Assembly: GCA_020347665.1 (NCBI GenBank)
Contig: CP070737.1
Location: 994,311 to 1,049,334 of the forward strand
Direction of reading: 5' to 3'
Source of the DNA: Nitrospiraceae bacterium
Lineage (GTDB): Bacteria > Nitrospirota > Thermodesulfovibrionia > Thermodesulfovibrionales > UBA6898
DNA length: 55,024 nucleotides
The notes below the pieces were generated by a model, which was given only the letters and a program-made list of their open reading frames with translations, had not been told where the DNA came from and ran no database searches. Every line of letters begins with the position of its first letter. The first letter of the stretch is position 1. Below, piece by piece: positions 1-8,918 of the stretch. Made by a program: the position numbers and the translations under genes.

Positions 1-92
1 AGGGGAGCATGCTCCCCTGTTATCCATAGTAATATTGTTCTATTTCCTGCGATTAAGAAACCATCTTATTTTGCAGTACGTACAAACCGGAC

Positions 93-509
93 TTAATATT
101 TTTCATGTTTGAACATGTCATCGTCTGAACCGTAGTTAAAGATGAGGATCTTTGCCTGTCTTTTATTCTTTTCAGGTTCTGTGGATGACCAGTAAAATAT
201 CTGCGTGGGCGGAAAATCCGGGAAGAATGTTGTATCAACCATCGGCTGTGCGAAATTTTTATCCACCATGGACCGCAGTTGATCAATCGTAGGAAGTTTC
301 CAGTCATCATGACCTCCAAGAGACATATTCTCACAGTATGTCACAGCTTCCTGCCACTTTTTCAGGCCGCCTTCAGCCTGCTGCCACATCAGTCCTTCTG
401 ACTTGTCAGAGACCGTACCATCACCATTATCCGTGAGCTTGCCTGCAAACGCGTGAACTCCCATCAAGACTACTGCTAAGACGACTAAGAACGATATACG
501 CTTTTTCAT
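93..509 (-). CDS. Exported DUF1566 (Lcl C-terminal domain) protein, probably truncated
   Basis: A 138-residue exported protein with no known enzymatic function. Residues 1-22 form a signal peptide (MKKR, hydrophobic stretch, AFA before the mature GKLTDNGDG). The rest is one DUF1566 domain with the usual motifs LTDNGDGTVSD, GLMWQ, DWKLPT and YWSST. The start at 509 is preceded by AGGGGG about eight bases upstream. The frame ends at TAA (93-95), but the same frame continues with eight codons reading VRFVRTAK to a second TAA at 66-68. Because the family normally ends in a VRxVR-like strand, the first stop looks like a nonsense change or base-call error just before the natural end. The domain is otherwise complete, so function may be little affected. 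Confidence 0.8.
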   Translation of the reverse strand: MKKRISFLVVLAVVLMGVHAFAGKLTDNGDGTVSDKSEGLMWQQAEGGLKKWQEAVTYCENMSLGGHDDWKLPTIDQLRSMVDKNFAQPMVDTTFFPDFPPTQIFYWSSTEPEKNKRQAKILIFNYGSDDDMFKHEKY

Positions 510-775
510 GATTCATCCCCCTCTTCTGATTGGCTGAGGGGCCGTAGCCCCCAGCTGATGTGTTGTTCGCACTATATCATATTTTGATGTTGGGCCGCGG
601 ATTCACCGGCAATGCCAAAACTGCTCCTGATAGCCCTACAGCCTCTCATATTCTTCACAATCATTCATATTAAATTCTCGCCGCGTTCATATTTTCCTGC
701 TAGGATTTAAATAAAGGAAAAGCGATGAAATTATTATTTTGGATATTCAACACTATAAAAATAAGGAGGTTTGGT

Positions 776-2797
776 ATGAACAGAGCACCTTTGATATCAA
801 TTTTATGTATCCTTTTATTTCTGCCGTCGTTTGCGTACAGCTCAGACCTCGGTACCATGCGAACAAGTCTTGTAGAGGGCGATGTGCAGATGCAGCCGTA
901 TGATCTGTCTGAATACATCCCGGTTTCAATTAATATGCCGCTCAGGGACGGTGACCAGTTATGGGTTCCTCGATCAGGCAAGCTCGAGATCCAGATGATT
1001 GATGGGTCGTATGTGCGACTTGATGAAGCTACCTCTCTCATAATAGAACGGGCTGGACACGAGACATCCCTTTTTTATCTGAAGGATGGACAGGCATATA
1101 TAAATTTCAGCGGCAGAGATCGAAACACGCTGACGATCAATACACCGGTAACTTCTCTTACTGCATATAAAAGAGTAATATTTACAATACGGGTTGATGA
1201 ATACGAGCGGTTAAATGTCTCTGTTATCAAGGGAACGCTCCATGCAGATAGCTCTTTTAATATATCAACGATTCGTGCGGGGAAAACACTCTACGTAAGC
1301 AGGGACGGATATGCAGAACTTCGCCCGATTGATCGGCCGGACTATTGGGAACAATGGAACAGAGATCGGGATTACTGGCTTCGAGAAAAGAGGTACAGCT
1401 CCCGGTATCTCCCTGATGAATTGCATGTATACGCGCATGACTTTGATGAACACGGAACCTGGGTGCATGCGCATGATTACGGCTATGTCTGGAAGCCACG
1501 TATCCGTCTCTCTGCAGGATGGTCACCATACCGCCTCGGAAGATGGGCCTGGCGTGGCGGAGATTACGTCTGGATATCGTATGAACCGTGGGGCTGGGCA
1601 CCCTATCACTACGGACGCTGGGCCTTTTCCGTCTCAATAGGTTGGTATTGGGTTCCCCCCGCACGAGGAAACGTATATTGGGGGCCCGGTTATGTCAGCT
1701 GGGGTTATACGCCTTCATACGTTGCCTGGGTTCCTCTCGCTCCGAGAGAGGTTTACTACGGTTATGGTCATTACGGACCCTTCAGTGTGAATATCAATAT
1801 CACAAAACACAAACGATTTCCGAGACACAGATATAAAAATGCGTATGTAAAGAATTCTATTACCGTTGTTCATCATGACACATTTATAGAAGGCAAATAC
1901 AAACCTTACAGGCCGAGAAAGAACCCGTTTCTGCATGAAAAGATACATATCGGAAGACCGAAGATAAAACCGGGGAGAACAGCCTATATGCCGCTTATTC
2001 GATCAATCGAAAGCTCAAAACGTCCTCCTGAAAGAATCAGAAAATCCGGGGTGAGACTGGAAAGCAGAAAACATTTTTATAAAAGAGATCAGAAAGACAG
2101 CCGCTATTACAATCGGCCAAAAAGAAAATTAACACCGATAAAAAAAGAGTATCATTCAACAGAAAAGAGATCCGGACAAAAACAATACAGGGGACTGAAG
2201 CCATACAGACCCTCCCAGGACAGTATAAAGAGAAAAGGACCAATGAGAAGGACACCGGGTAGCAACATCTATAGAAATCGTTCACACAACATCGTAATAA
2301 ATGAAGATTCAGTTGGGAACAGCCGGAACGATGTCCGTGTGAAACCATTCAGTTTTTCCGGCAAACAGCAATTGAGAAACAGAGATTCTTTCAAACGTAC
2401 AGGAACCATTTCTCAACAGAAACCTTCCTCCCGAAAGGAATTATCTACCCACGGCAATGGATTCCAAAGAGCCGGTAAGAAGAACGTTCGGCAAGGAGAC
2501 AGAAAAGAAAGAAGAGCCTACAATGCAGTTGAAAGAGAAAAAAGGTCTGCTTCGATTTCTAGCCCGAAATCCACAGCACGCGGGCTTCGCCCGTCATCTT
2601 TTACATCAGTGAACAACCGTTCAAAAACAAATCAGCAATCATTGAAGAGACATGCACCGTCATTTAAGCAGAATACCCGAAAGGGCATTTCTGCGCAGAC
2701 TGTTCAAGGAAAGCGGCCGATCGGAGTACAGCAGGGAAACAGATCTAGAAGTTTGAAGAACTTCGGGTTCAAAAAAGGGATTATGTCAGGACGGTAA
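776..2797 (+). CDS. FecR-domain exported protein with DUF6600-like Trp/Tyr-rich region and basic tail
   Basis: A 673-residue exported protein. The start at 776 is chosen because AAGGAGGT lies at 763-770 and a signal peptide follows directly (residues 1-22, ending FAYSS); an in-frame ATG 51 bases upstream has no such site. After the signal comes a FecR-like beta domain (about 25-190: VEGDVQMQ, LRDGDQLWVPRSGKLEIQ). A Gly/Trp/Tyr-rich DUF6600-type region follows (about 195-345) with repeated WxPYxxGRWxW motifs. Residues from about 350 to the end are low-complexity, very rich in Arg, Lys, Ser and Gln, and look disordered. FecR domains here are unlikely to be iron regulators, since no sigma factor is adjacent; a structural or surface role is inferred. 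It stands alone on the plus strand. Confidence 0.85.
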   Translation: MNRAPLISILCILLFLPSFAYSSDLGTMRTSLVEGDVQMQPYDLSEYIPVSINMPLRDGDQLWVPRSGKLEIQMIDGSYVRLDEATSLIIERAGHETSLFYLKDGQAYINFSGRDRNTLTINTPVTSLTAYKRVIFTIRVDEYERLNVSVIKGTLHADSSFNISTIRAGKTLYVSRDGYAELRPIDRPDYWEQWNRDRDYWLREKRYSSRYLPDELHVYAHDFDEHGTWVHAHDYGYVWKPRIRLSAGWSPYRLGRWAWRGGDYVWISYEPWGWAPYHYGRWAFSVSIGWYWVPPARGNVYWGPGYVSWGYTPSYVAWVPLAPREVYYGYGHYGPFSVNINITKHKRFPRHRYKNAYVKNSITVVHHDTFIEGKYKPYRPRKNPFLHEKIHIGRPKIKPGRTAYMPLIRSIESSKRPPERIRKSGVRLESRKHFYKRDQKDSRYYNRPKRKLTPIKKEYHSTEKRSGQKQYRGLKPYRPSQDSIKRKGPMRRTPGSNIYRNRSHNIVINEDSVGNSRNDVRVKPFSFSGKQQLRNRDSFKRTGTISQQKPSSRKELSTHGNGFQRAGKKNVRQGDRKERRAYNAVEREKRSASISSPKSTARGLRPSSFTSVNNRSKTNQQSLKRHAPSFKQNTRKGISAQTVQGKRPIGVQQGNRSRSLKNFGFKKGIMSGR

Positions 2798-2981
2798 ATG
2801 GACTCAAGTCAAAAGAAAGTTTTAGTACATTTTAGGAACTCGCCTTCGAGACTTCGATGTAAGGAAAGAGATTCTTGCGGTTCGCTCACCTAGCGTTCGC
2901 TGTCCACCAGCTTAACCCTGCGGGCGACCGTTCTCACCTGAAAGTTTCAATGAAACAAAATTCTCATTTTCTGTTTATTTT

Positions 2982-3039
2982 CCCTTTAGAGATTTTAGGC
3001 ATCGAGCGAGTGAGAGGCCGTTTAAAAATCTCTTAGGGC
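2982..3039. repeat. Imperfect inverted repeat in intergenic region
   Basis: Arms CCCTTTAGAGATTTT (from 2982) and AAAATCTCTTAGGG (to 3039) pair imperfectly around a 28-base centre; the nine-base core AGAGATTTT/AAAATCTCT (2988-2996 and 3025-3033) is exact. It lies between convergent genes together with a second hairpin at 3051-3081 and short GCGAAC-type repeats near 2878-2902. The whole gap 2798-3094 carries no gene and looks like a mosaic of dispersed non-coding repeats. Confidence 0.5.
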
Positions 3040-3050
3040 CAGTTTCTTTG

Positions 3051-3081
3051 GTTCATTTCTTTTCTGGCAAAAGAAATGAAC
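3051..3081. terminator. Perfect 13-bp hairpin between convergent genes
   Basis: GTTCATTTCTTTT (3051-3063) is exactly complementary to AAAAGAAATGAAC (3069-3081), with the five-base loop ctggc. It sits just past the stop of the minus-strand gene ending at 3095 and 250 bases past the plus-strand gene ending at 2797. There is no clean T-run on either side, so it may be a repeat element or a processing hairpin and not a true intrinsic terminator. Confidence 0.5.
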
Positions 3082-3094
3082 ATAAAATCAGTGG

Positions 3095-4036
3095 CTATTT
3101 CCCCCCGTCAGCCTCTTTCATAATCTCCTCAGGAGTCTTTGACAGCAATTCTTCATCACGGGCTTTTTTGGTTTCAATCTTCGCCTGAGTAGCAGCCTTC
3201 ATTCTGTCCCGGGCCTTTTTCTGTGCCTCGTCTTTTATCGTAAAGTTACCCTCTCCAAACATGGTAAAGCGAAGCCACCGCAGGGAAAACTTCAGGAGTT
3301 CAAGCTCATCCTCTTTTATGCGATTTACCAGTTCCGGCTCCAATTCATATGCATTCAGGAAATTACTGTTAAAGACGAAATCCCTGAACAGATCAAGGTT
3401 GGAGCTGACCATAAAAAAGAGATCAAGAGATTTCTGGCTGAATTCAACAATACCAAGAGACTTTGCCTTTAAGACTACTTCCATCCAGTCCTTGTTCATT
3501 TCATCATAGAGGTCAGCCTCCTGATCTGCCCGCCATTCGTCAATCGTCCATTCAAACGGCTCATTATGTCCCAGGCAGTGGTCTTCCTTTATCTTTATAA
3601 AGAAGTCCTCGCCAGTCGGGTGTTCGTAGTGTTTCATGATTGCCATACCAATGGGATAGTAACGGCACGTCACCGGGCGGTCCGAATAGACGGTGCAGCC
3701 TTCAGGGGTATTGAAAGGACAGGATTTGATGTCATCATCACGCATCTTGATCACGGTAATCGGAAGCGGTGTCCCGTCAATGGAACGCGGCACAGTGTAC
3801 TGCATGAGAAAATCATGGTAGGACATCTTGAGCCGATTTTTTAACCGGAAAATATCATAGGGAGTGAGATTTATTCTGATTCCACTGCAGCACGCATTGA
3901 AACACGTGATCCCGGGGTAACATTTAAAACACAGTTTATCCGTACGTTTCAGTTTTTCCGGGACAACAACACTCTCTTTAAGCTTCTTCTTTACTTCTTC
4001 CATTTTTTTATCAAAATCTTTCTTATGTATAGCCAT
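3095..4036 (-). CDS. YkgJ-family cysteine-cluster protein
   Basis: A 313-residue cytoplasmic protein of the YkgJ/UPF0153 family, thought to bind zinc or an Fe-S cluster through clustered cysteines; the reaction is unknown. The first cluster is at residues 36-50 (CFKCYPGITCFNACC) and the second at 106-124 (CPFNTPEGC and CRYYPIG), with the usual RPVTCRxYP motif. The C-terminal 120 residues are charged, ending in a Lys/Glu-rich helix. It is longer than the minimal family member (about 120-250 residues). It lies downstream of the FetB-like permease gene on the same strand, separated by about 190 bases, so a shared transcript is possible but not shown. Confidence 0.85.
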   Translation of the reverse strand: MAIHKKDFDKKMEEVKKKLKESVVVPEKLKRTDKLCFKCYPGITCFNACCSGIRINLTPYDIFRLKNRLKMSYHDFLMQYTVPRSIDGTPLPITVIKMRDDDIKSCPFNTPEGCTVYSDRPVTCRYYPIGMAIMKHYEHPTGEDFFIKIKEDHCLGHNEPFEWTIDEWRADQEADLYDEMNKDWMEVVLKAKSLGIVEFSQKSLDLFFMVSSNLDLFRDFVFNSNFLNAYELEPELVNRIKEDELELLKFSLRWLRFTMFGEGNFTIKDEAQKKARDRMKAATQAKIETKKARDEELLSKTPEEIMKEADGGK

Positions 4037-4228
4037 TACTTACCTTTCCACACTCACATGCCAAAATCCGAATCTCCTAGCTGGAAGGGACATAAAACAC
4101 ACATGAACAACTTTTGAAGTGCAAGCTTTTTTTCTATTCATTGTTTGGATTCTGAACTCTGGAATTTGCCATTAACAGCACTGTATTATAACAAAAAAGC
4201 TGTTTCTCAGGGGGCTGCAGAAGGGCTG

Positions 4229-4951
4229 TTACAGAGTGCGTGATTGTTCTATTTCCTTTTTGAGAAAGAAAAGATAGAGAGCAGAAGAAATACCTGCCGA
4301 GCCAAAAACCATGCACATTACCATGATCTGATAACGCGCTGCAACCAGTGGAGAAACGCCTGACAGTATTTGACCGGTCATCATGCCCGGCAAAGATACA
4401 ATACCGACAGCAAAGAGAGAGTTGGTTATGGGAATAAGTGCTGTTTTGAATGCAGAAGCACGAGCCAGGCCATAATCCTTCTGTCTTTCATATTCTAATT
4501 CAAACCGTTCTGCTCCAAGACTCACCGCGTTCATCGAATTGGCAAAAATCATCCCTGCAAGCGGAATAACATAGCGCGGCTCATACCAGGGATCAAGAGA
4601 AATAACCGCCTGTGTCACAATTACGAGGGTCAGGATGCCGCCGATCGAGATGGCAGAAACAGCGTTCACATAAAGAGAACGTCTTTTCTTCCTTACCGGT
4701 CTCAGTGCAATCATCCCTGCAGCACCCAGCATAATGCAGAGTATCCCTATGACAACGAGGGGCTGTTCAGTATTGAAGATGAATGTCAGGGCATAACCGA
4801 TGAGCACCAGTTGAAGGAACATCCTTATGAAGCCGTGGAGTACCGATTTGATACCCATTGACCAGTGAAGAAATATGGCTATCACGATAAATACGGGAAT
4901 GAATATCCAGAAAAGATCCAGAAATGAGATATTATAGATTGAATGCTCCAT
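4229..4951 (-). CDS. fetB: FetB-like ABC transporter permease (UPF0014), orphan
   Basis: A 240-residue inner-membrane protein of the FetB/YbbM (UPF0014) family. In E. coli FetB pairs with the ATPase FetA in iron export. About seven membrane helices are visible. The family signatures are present: the RMFLQLVLIGYAL region near residue 43, the block IFANSMNAVSLGAERFELE in the middle, and the cytoplasmic-loop block ALIPITNSLFAVGIVSLPGMMTGQILSG followed by ARYQIMV. The start MEHSIYN is the only in-frame candidate before the first helix. No ATPase gene adjoins it in this window, so its partner must be elsewhere or this is a remnant of a split operon. The transported ion is inferred only from the family. 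Confidence 0.85.
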   Translation of the reverse strand: MEHSIYNISFLDLFWIFIPVFIVIAIFLHWSMGIKSVLHGFIRMFLQLVLIGYALTFIFNTEQPLVVIGILCIMLGAAGMIALRPVRKKRRSLYVNAVSAISIGGILTLVIVTQAVISLDPWYEPRYVIPLAGMIFANSMNAVSLGAERFELEYERQKDYGLARASAFKTALIPITNSLFAVGIVSLPGMMTGQILSGVSPLVAARYQIMVMCMVFGSAGISSALYLFFLKKEIEQSRTL

Positions 4952-5286
4952 ACGGTTTTATTATAAACAAAACATGATAGGTTACATCAGAGGGAGTAGG
5001 ATGAGAATACCTTCGCCGTACAGCCAGAAGTCACTGCTCTTTGTAAGCTTTCAGATTATCGATTTCACCTGCAAAGAGACAGCTTTGCCGATTCGAAATA
5101 ATTGAGAAATACGAGTTGTACTGTTTAACGTTTGAGATCAGCGGCGTGCCACCTGATGCAAACCGTGATTAGCGCCACGGAGCCTCATCACGTCCGCTGG
5201 ATTGATTATCGCTGAGAAATAAGGGGAGTGTTTAAAAACGTTGAAAAGAAGCTCTCAAGAACAGCTATTTCACGCCTTACCCGTTA
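4952..5286. other. Intergenic stretch, no gene recognised
   Basis: About 335 bases without a credible reading frame on either strand. It must contain the promoter of the FetB-like gene at its left edge and the 3' end region of the hydrolase gene at its right edge. No clear hairpin, promoter or repeat was identified. Confidence 0.5.
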
Positions 5287-6159
5287 CTAACAACAACAAT
5301 CACCACCCCTAAGCTGGTAAAGAAATTCGTCGCTAAGAGGAGACCAGATTTTTATCGCCTCTGCCCGGTTCAGTAATGCATGCCCCAAAGGCGGAGCTAT
5401 TACAAGCTTGCCGGTTCCCCCGTTTCTTGAGAAGTCTTCAAACATCGCATGTGCTAACGCAGGCCTGAAAAAAGAGTCGTTCTCAGAATAAATCCAGAGG
5501 GTGGGGACCTTTGCCTTTCCATAACTGCCCATAACTTCTATAAGCCTCTGCTCATTACAGACATGTCTGGGATATTCTCGGCGGGGCGAGCCCCCCTGCC
5601 CCCCCGCGAAATTGATCACCCCGATCACTCCCTCTATGTTGAGGCTTGCCGTTGCCAGAGAGGTGAACCCTCCCGAGGAGATCCCCACAAGAAGGATGTT
5701 CTGCTTGTCGGCATATGCAAGACTTTTGACAAAGTTGATGACCGCGGTGATGTCTTTGGTCGCTTCACGTGCAGATAAGGAATAGTCAGGGTCACGGCAT
5801 GAGTCTATGCTCTCGGGGATCGACACACCGTCAGATCCGCCGTAGCCTCTTCTCATGGGCACAACAACGACAAAACCCCTCTCGAGAAAATATTCGCTGG
5901 CGTTCCTATAATCAAACCTGGTATGCCTTCTGGTATAGAGGTTTGCGGGGGTCCCGTGGTTGATGATTACGACAGGATACTTCCTTTCCGGATCAAAATC
6001 ATCCGGTTTATGGATATAGGTTGCCAAGCGGTATGTTTTGAACCCGAAGAACCCCTTGCCTTCCGTATGGACCATGATGTCTTCGGTCTGCATGGCAGGA
6101 GCCGGCATTGACGCTGCCACAAGAATCACCATGCTCAGAAGAAGTATTTTCACCACCAT
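5287..6159 (-). CDS. Exported alpha/beta hydrolase (dienelactone hydrolase/prolyl oligopeptidase-like)
   Basis: A 290-residue alpha/beta-hydrolase with a signal peptide (residues 1-22, ending PAPAM), so probably periplasmic. The oxyanion-region strand is VVIINHG (63-69). The nucleophile elbow is GISSG (159-163, Ser161), the acid is likely Asp228 (YSENDSFF) and the base His260 (PPLGHALL). An RRGYGGSDG loop (103-111) resembles the peptidase S9/dienelactone hydrolase group. The substrate cannot be told from sequence; an ester or small peptide is likely. The tail ends in three cysteines (GGDCCC), unusual for an exported hydrolase and possibly a metal or disulfide site. It is transcribed alone. 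Confidence 0.8.
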   Translation of the reverse strand: MVVKILLLSMVILVAASMPAPAMQTEDIMVHTEGKGFFGFKTYRLATYIHKPDDFDPERKYPVVIINHGTPANLYTRRHTRFDYRNASEYFLERGFVVVVPMRRGYGGSDGVSIPESIDSCRDPDYSLSAREATKDITAVINFVKSLAYADKQNILLVGISSGGFTSLATASLNIEGVIGVINFAGGQGGSPRREYPRHVCNEQRLIEVMGSYGKAKVPTLWIYSENDSFFRPALAHAMFEDFSRNGGTGKLVIAPPLGHALLNRAEAIKIWSPLSDEFLYQLRGGDCCC

Positions 6160-6839
6160 GCCTCCATCATCGGCATGGTCCCTGTTGCCTGCAGCAAGCG
6201 TGCCATGGGACGATGACGTCTCACCTGAGGGGTATGCATGTTTTGGTATGCCTGAGGGGAAAATACATCCCTGCCCTGTTCCGATGTCCTGTCTTGCGCA
6301 CTACACCAGCCTTTTCGCACTGCATTATCTGCCGGCAACACCTGTCGGGATAATACTCAACATTGACGATATTTTACCATACTGAGATGTGCGAAAAAAA
6401 GCGAAGAAGGGGGTAGAAAAACCTTATCCGGCCCTTCTGCTGTTTCAGGATATTCGGCGAGAGGCAAAAAACGAAAAACTCCTGGGGGAGCAGTTACTGC
6501 CTTTGGAAATGTAGTCGGCAGCTTTATATTGATAAATGAGAATCAATAAACCTTTACAAGCGGCTGTTCTGCATCAAAATCTTTCTTGACGCGTTCGTGG
6601 CTCTATGACAGCACAAAAACAGAAAAAATGTCTGGCTGTTTTATCGATAATGTCGGACATTTGATCACAAAAAAGAATTGAACGTCAAAATATTTTCTTT
6701 TCGTCGGTTCAAGGAATGGGAGATGAACCACTTATTAATTTGTTCCTGCTCCGGCGCTTCCACACTGTTCCATAGTTCCCCCCTACACCGGCCCTGCCAG
6801 AATCTTTTTTCCCTAGTCCGAGCGCAATGTATTGATCCT
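6160..6839. other. Intergenic stretch, no intact gene
   Basis: Several short frames cross this 680-base gap but none has a ribosome site, a family resemblance or plausible composition. Its right end borders the decayed repeat tail of the tandem-repeat gene. Confidence 0.5.
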
Positions 6840-6911
6840 CTATGGATCATATTCCTCCTCGACAGGCAGCAGCATTTCCTCGACTTCACCTGCACCGATG
6901 CCGGTTTCTAC
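6840..6911 (-). pseudogene. Decayed third repeat of the adjacent tandem-repeat protein
   Basis: Reading on past the TAG at 6912-6914 in the same frame gives VETGIGAGEVEEMLLPVEEEYDP, which matches the second half of the repeat units in the intact gene. A second TAG at 6840-6842 follows, then RINTLR, which again resembles the start of a unit. The frame has therefore been broken at least twice by in-frame stops while the repeat DNA stayed recognisable. Confidence 0.7.
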
Positions 6912-7244
6912 CTACTGTGACTCACTCGGGCGCTGCTCATCGATCCTGTATAGATCATAGACAGGCAGCAGCTGCATTTCCTCGGCTTCACCTGCACCGA
7001 TGCCGGTTTCCACCTCCTGTGACCCACTCGGGCGCAGCGTATCGATCCTGTTCGGATCATATGGCACAGCGACAGGTATGAGAAGCATTTCCTCTCGTTC
7101 CCCTGCACTGATGCTGGTTTCCACCTCCTGTGTTCCAGTAGGTTGCAGCAGCTCAATTCTATCGACTGCATAAACCATCTCCGTCCCCATTGCAGTACCA
7201 AGTGCAATGCATAGGGTAATTAATGCAATAACGGTGCCTTTCAT
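6912..7244 (-). CDS. Exported tandem-repeat protein, C-terminally truncated
   Basis: A 110-residue protein of unknown function. The start at 7244 is chosen because GAGGGGGTG lies about six bases upstream and a signal peptide follows (MKGTVIALITL to VYA, about residues 1-26). The mature part consists of units of about 35-39 residues with the pattern xRIDxLRPSGSQEVETGIGAGExEEMxLLPV. Two units are complete and a third is cut after RPSESQ by a TAG where the other units have GAG (Glu). The acidic, repetitive composition suggests a structural or surface protein. The underlying DNA repeats of about 110-120 bases are highly similar, which implies recent duplication. It shares the minus strand with the Crp/Fnr gene upstream. 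Confidence 0.65.
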   Translation of the reverse strand: MKGTVIALITLCIALGTAMGTEMVYAVDRIELLQPTGTQEVETSISAGEREEMLLIPVAVPYDPNRIDTLRPSGSQEVETGIGAGEAEEMQLLPVYDLYRIDEQRPSESQ

Positions 7245-7523
7245 CCAGTTCACCCCCTCTCCCTTCGGTTCATCTTCCATTCATTCCCCTTCCTTGATTA
7301 GAGTATATTCTGCCCCTCCCGGAAAATCATTCACCCATGTTATTCATTTTTGAACATACATTACTGATTCAGCGAAACTGACCTGGTTCAGGGGACCGTA
7401 TCCCGATCGTTCTTTTTGACGAGGGGTTTCTTTTACGATACTGGTTCAAGACGCAGATTTTGCCCGAGCAAGGCATCCGGGTTTCGAAACGTATCAGGAA
7501 AAGACATTGCGGTTACTTCAGAT

Positions 7524-8249
7524 CTAAGAGAACTGCCTGTGTAGGAAGCTCAGGGGATCAATGATCGAAAGGATCTTTTTGCTCTGCTTCAGATGAACTT
7601 TCAGATCGGGGTCCCTCAGGATGCGATACAGATGCTGGGGCGTGACCGCTATTATCTCAGCGAGTTCTGCGCTCTTAAGCGGAAGTTCAAGCCGTCCCTT
7701 CGTCTCAAGGCCAGCCAGATCCTCACAGGAAATCAATTCACACAAAAAGTTTTTCAGCCGTTCGGTTGCAGACATGCACTCAAGGGAAATGATCTTCCGG
7801 ATATTATGGCCGATTTCTAAGCTGAGCATGCGGTTGACTTCTACGGAGAACGCATTATCTGTCGTCAGTTGATCCATAAATAATCTTGCAGCAATACATC
7901 TAATAGAGCACGGTGTCAGCGTTGTGGCAGTAGTCATATATGTATTGCCGCTAATCACCTGGGTAGCTCCCAACAGCCAGTTGCTGCGGCGAAGGCTGAT
8001 TATCACCTCCTCACCGCGGGGACATATACAGCTGACCTTGACGATGCCTCTTTCGATGAAATAGACCTGCTTCGCGGGATCATTCTGCCTGAACAGCTCG
8101 ACTCCAGATGTGTATAAGTGCAGCGGGCTCCAGCCATACAGCCTTGTATCAGTCATGCCGAAAAGCAATTGGAAATAACCGGATGTACGGGCAGCAATAT
8201 CAGAATGTCCTCGAATTCCAGAAACCTTCCGTTCCTTAAAGCCCGTCAT
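7524..8249 (-). CDS. Crp/Fnr-family transcriptional regulator
   Basis: A 241-residue DNA-binding regulator. Residues about 40-150 form a cyclic-nucleotide-binding-like beta roll (VELFRQNDPAKQVYFIERGIVKVS, GEEVIISLRRSNWLLGA). A dimer helix follows, and a winged helix-turn-helix near residues 175-225 contains the recognition segment ELAEIIAVTPQHLYRILRD. The N-terminus lacks the four-cysteine Fnr cluster, so oxygen sensing by an Fe-S cluster is unlikely. The cAMP-contact residues of Crp are not evident either, so the signal is unknown. The start at 8249 has AGAGAAG upstream. Its targets cannot be read from sequence; the repeat-protein gene 280 bases downstream is a neighbour only. Confidence 0.85.
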   Translation of the reverse strand: MTGFKERKVSGIRGHSDIAARTSGYFQLLFGMTDTRLYGWSPLHLYTSGVELFRQNDPAKQVYFIERGIVKVSCICPRGEEVIISLRRSNWLLGATQVISGNTYMTTATTLTPCSIRCIAARLFMDQLTTDNAFSVEVNRMLSLEIGHNIRKIISLECMSATERLKNFLCELISCEDLAGLETKGRLELPLKSAELAEIIAVTPQHLYRILRDPDLKVHLKQSKKILSIIDPLSFLHRQFS

Positions 8250-8918
8250 AGACTTCTCTATTTCTTGTCGGTTTTGTATGTTAGTAATGATGACCTTACT
8301 ATTTTTATTTCAGCAGACAATGGAGCTTCTGTCAAGTTTTAATTATTATTAGTTATTATAGTCATAACTTAAGTGCAATGAAACTTGCGGAAAAAAGAGA
8401 AAATTTGTGCCACATTCTGTTTAACCATCTTTAGATGCCCCATTTTTATTCTTACGGTGTCACGCAAAGTATTCCGCTGCATGCAGCACCGCCTCCAGCC
8501 GGTATTGAAACAGCCAAGCATCCAGACCAGACTCAATCAGTCTACTGCTGGAGAATATCATCAGTCGTCTCAAAAAAGTTCTAACGCCCAAGGCTGCCAG
8601 GTTATTCAGGTCCCTGTAAAGAAATTGGAAAAGAAGATGAAGCAAACATGTACAAAGCACGTGCAAAAGCAATAAATCAAAAGACTACAGATTGACTTTA
8701 TTGCATCTCATTGCTTTTACCAGTAATCATTAATCCCGCAGAGCGTCAATAGCTTTTATAAATTGATGAAAGCAATTTTATAAACTGCGTATTTCCGACA
8801 GTAACCTTCGGTATTGATCTATTCTTAAATGGTGCGGGCTATAGGAAGAAAGAGAGCCTGCCAAGTATCCCTGCAAGGCAACGGTTTCGCTTGCTTTGAA
8901 CTATTTCGGGTGGATGTC
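8250..8918. other. Intergenic stretch, no gene recognised
   Basis: About 670 bases. A 96-codon frame at 8385-8675 (+) and its antisense exist but have no ribosome site, no domain likeness and odd composition. The promoter of the Crp/Fnr gene must lie near 8255-8330, which is AT-rich. No FNR-type TTGAT-N4-ATCAA box was found. Confidence 0.45.

Noticed and set aside
6842-7081. 79-codon plus-strand repetitive frame
   Set aside because: It is the antisense shadow of the tandem-repeat protein; the minus frame has the signal peptide and ribosome site.
6840-7170. Repeats considered as a CRISPR array
   Set aside because: The units are coding, about 110-120 bases, contiguous and without unique spacers.
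8385-8675. 96-codon plus-strand frame and its antisense
   Set aside because: No ribosome site, unusual composition, no recognised family; possibly old coding remnants but not supportable.
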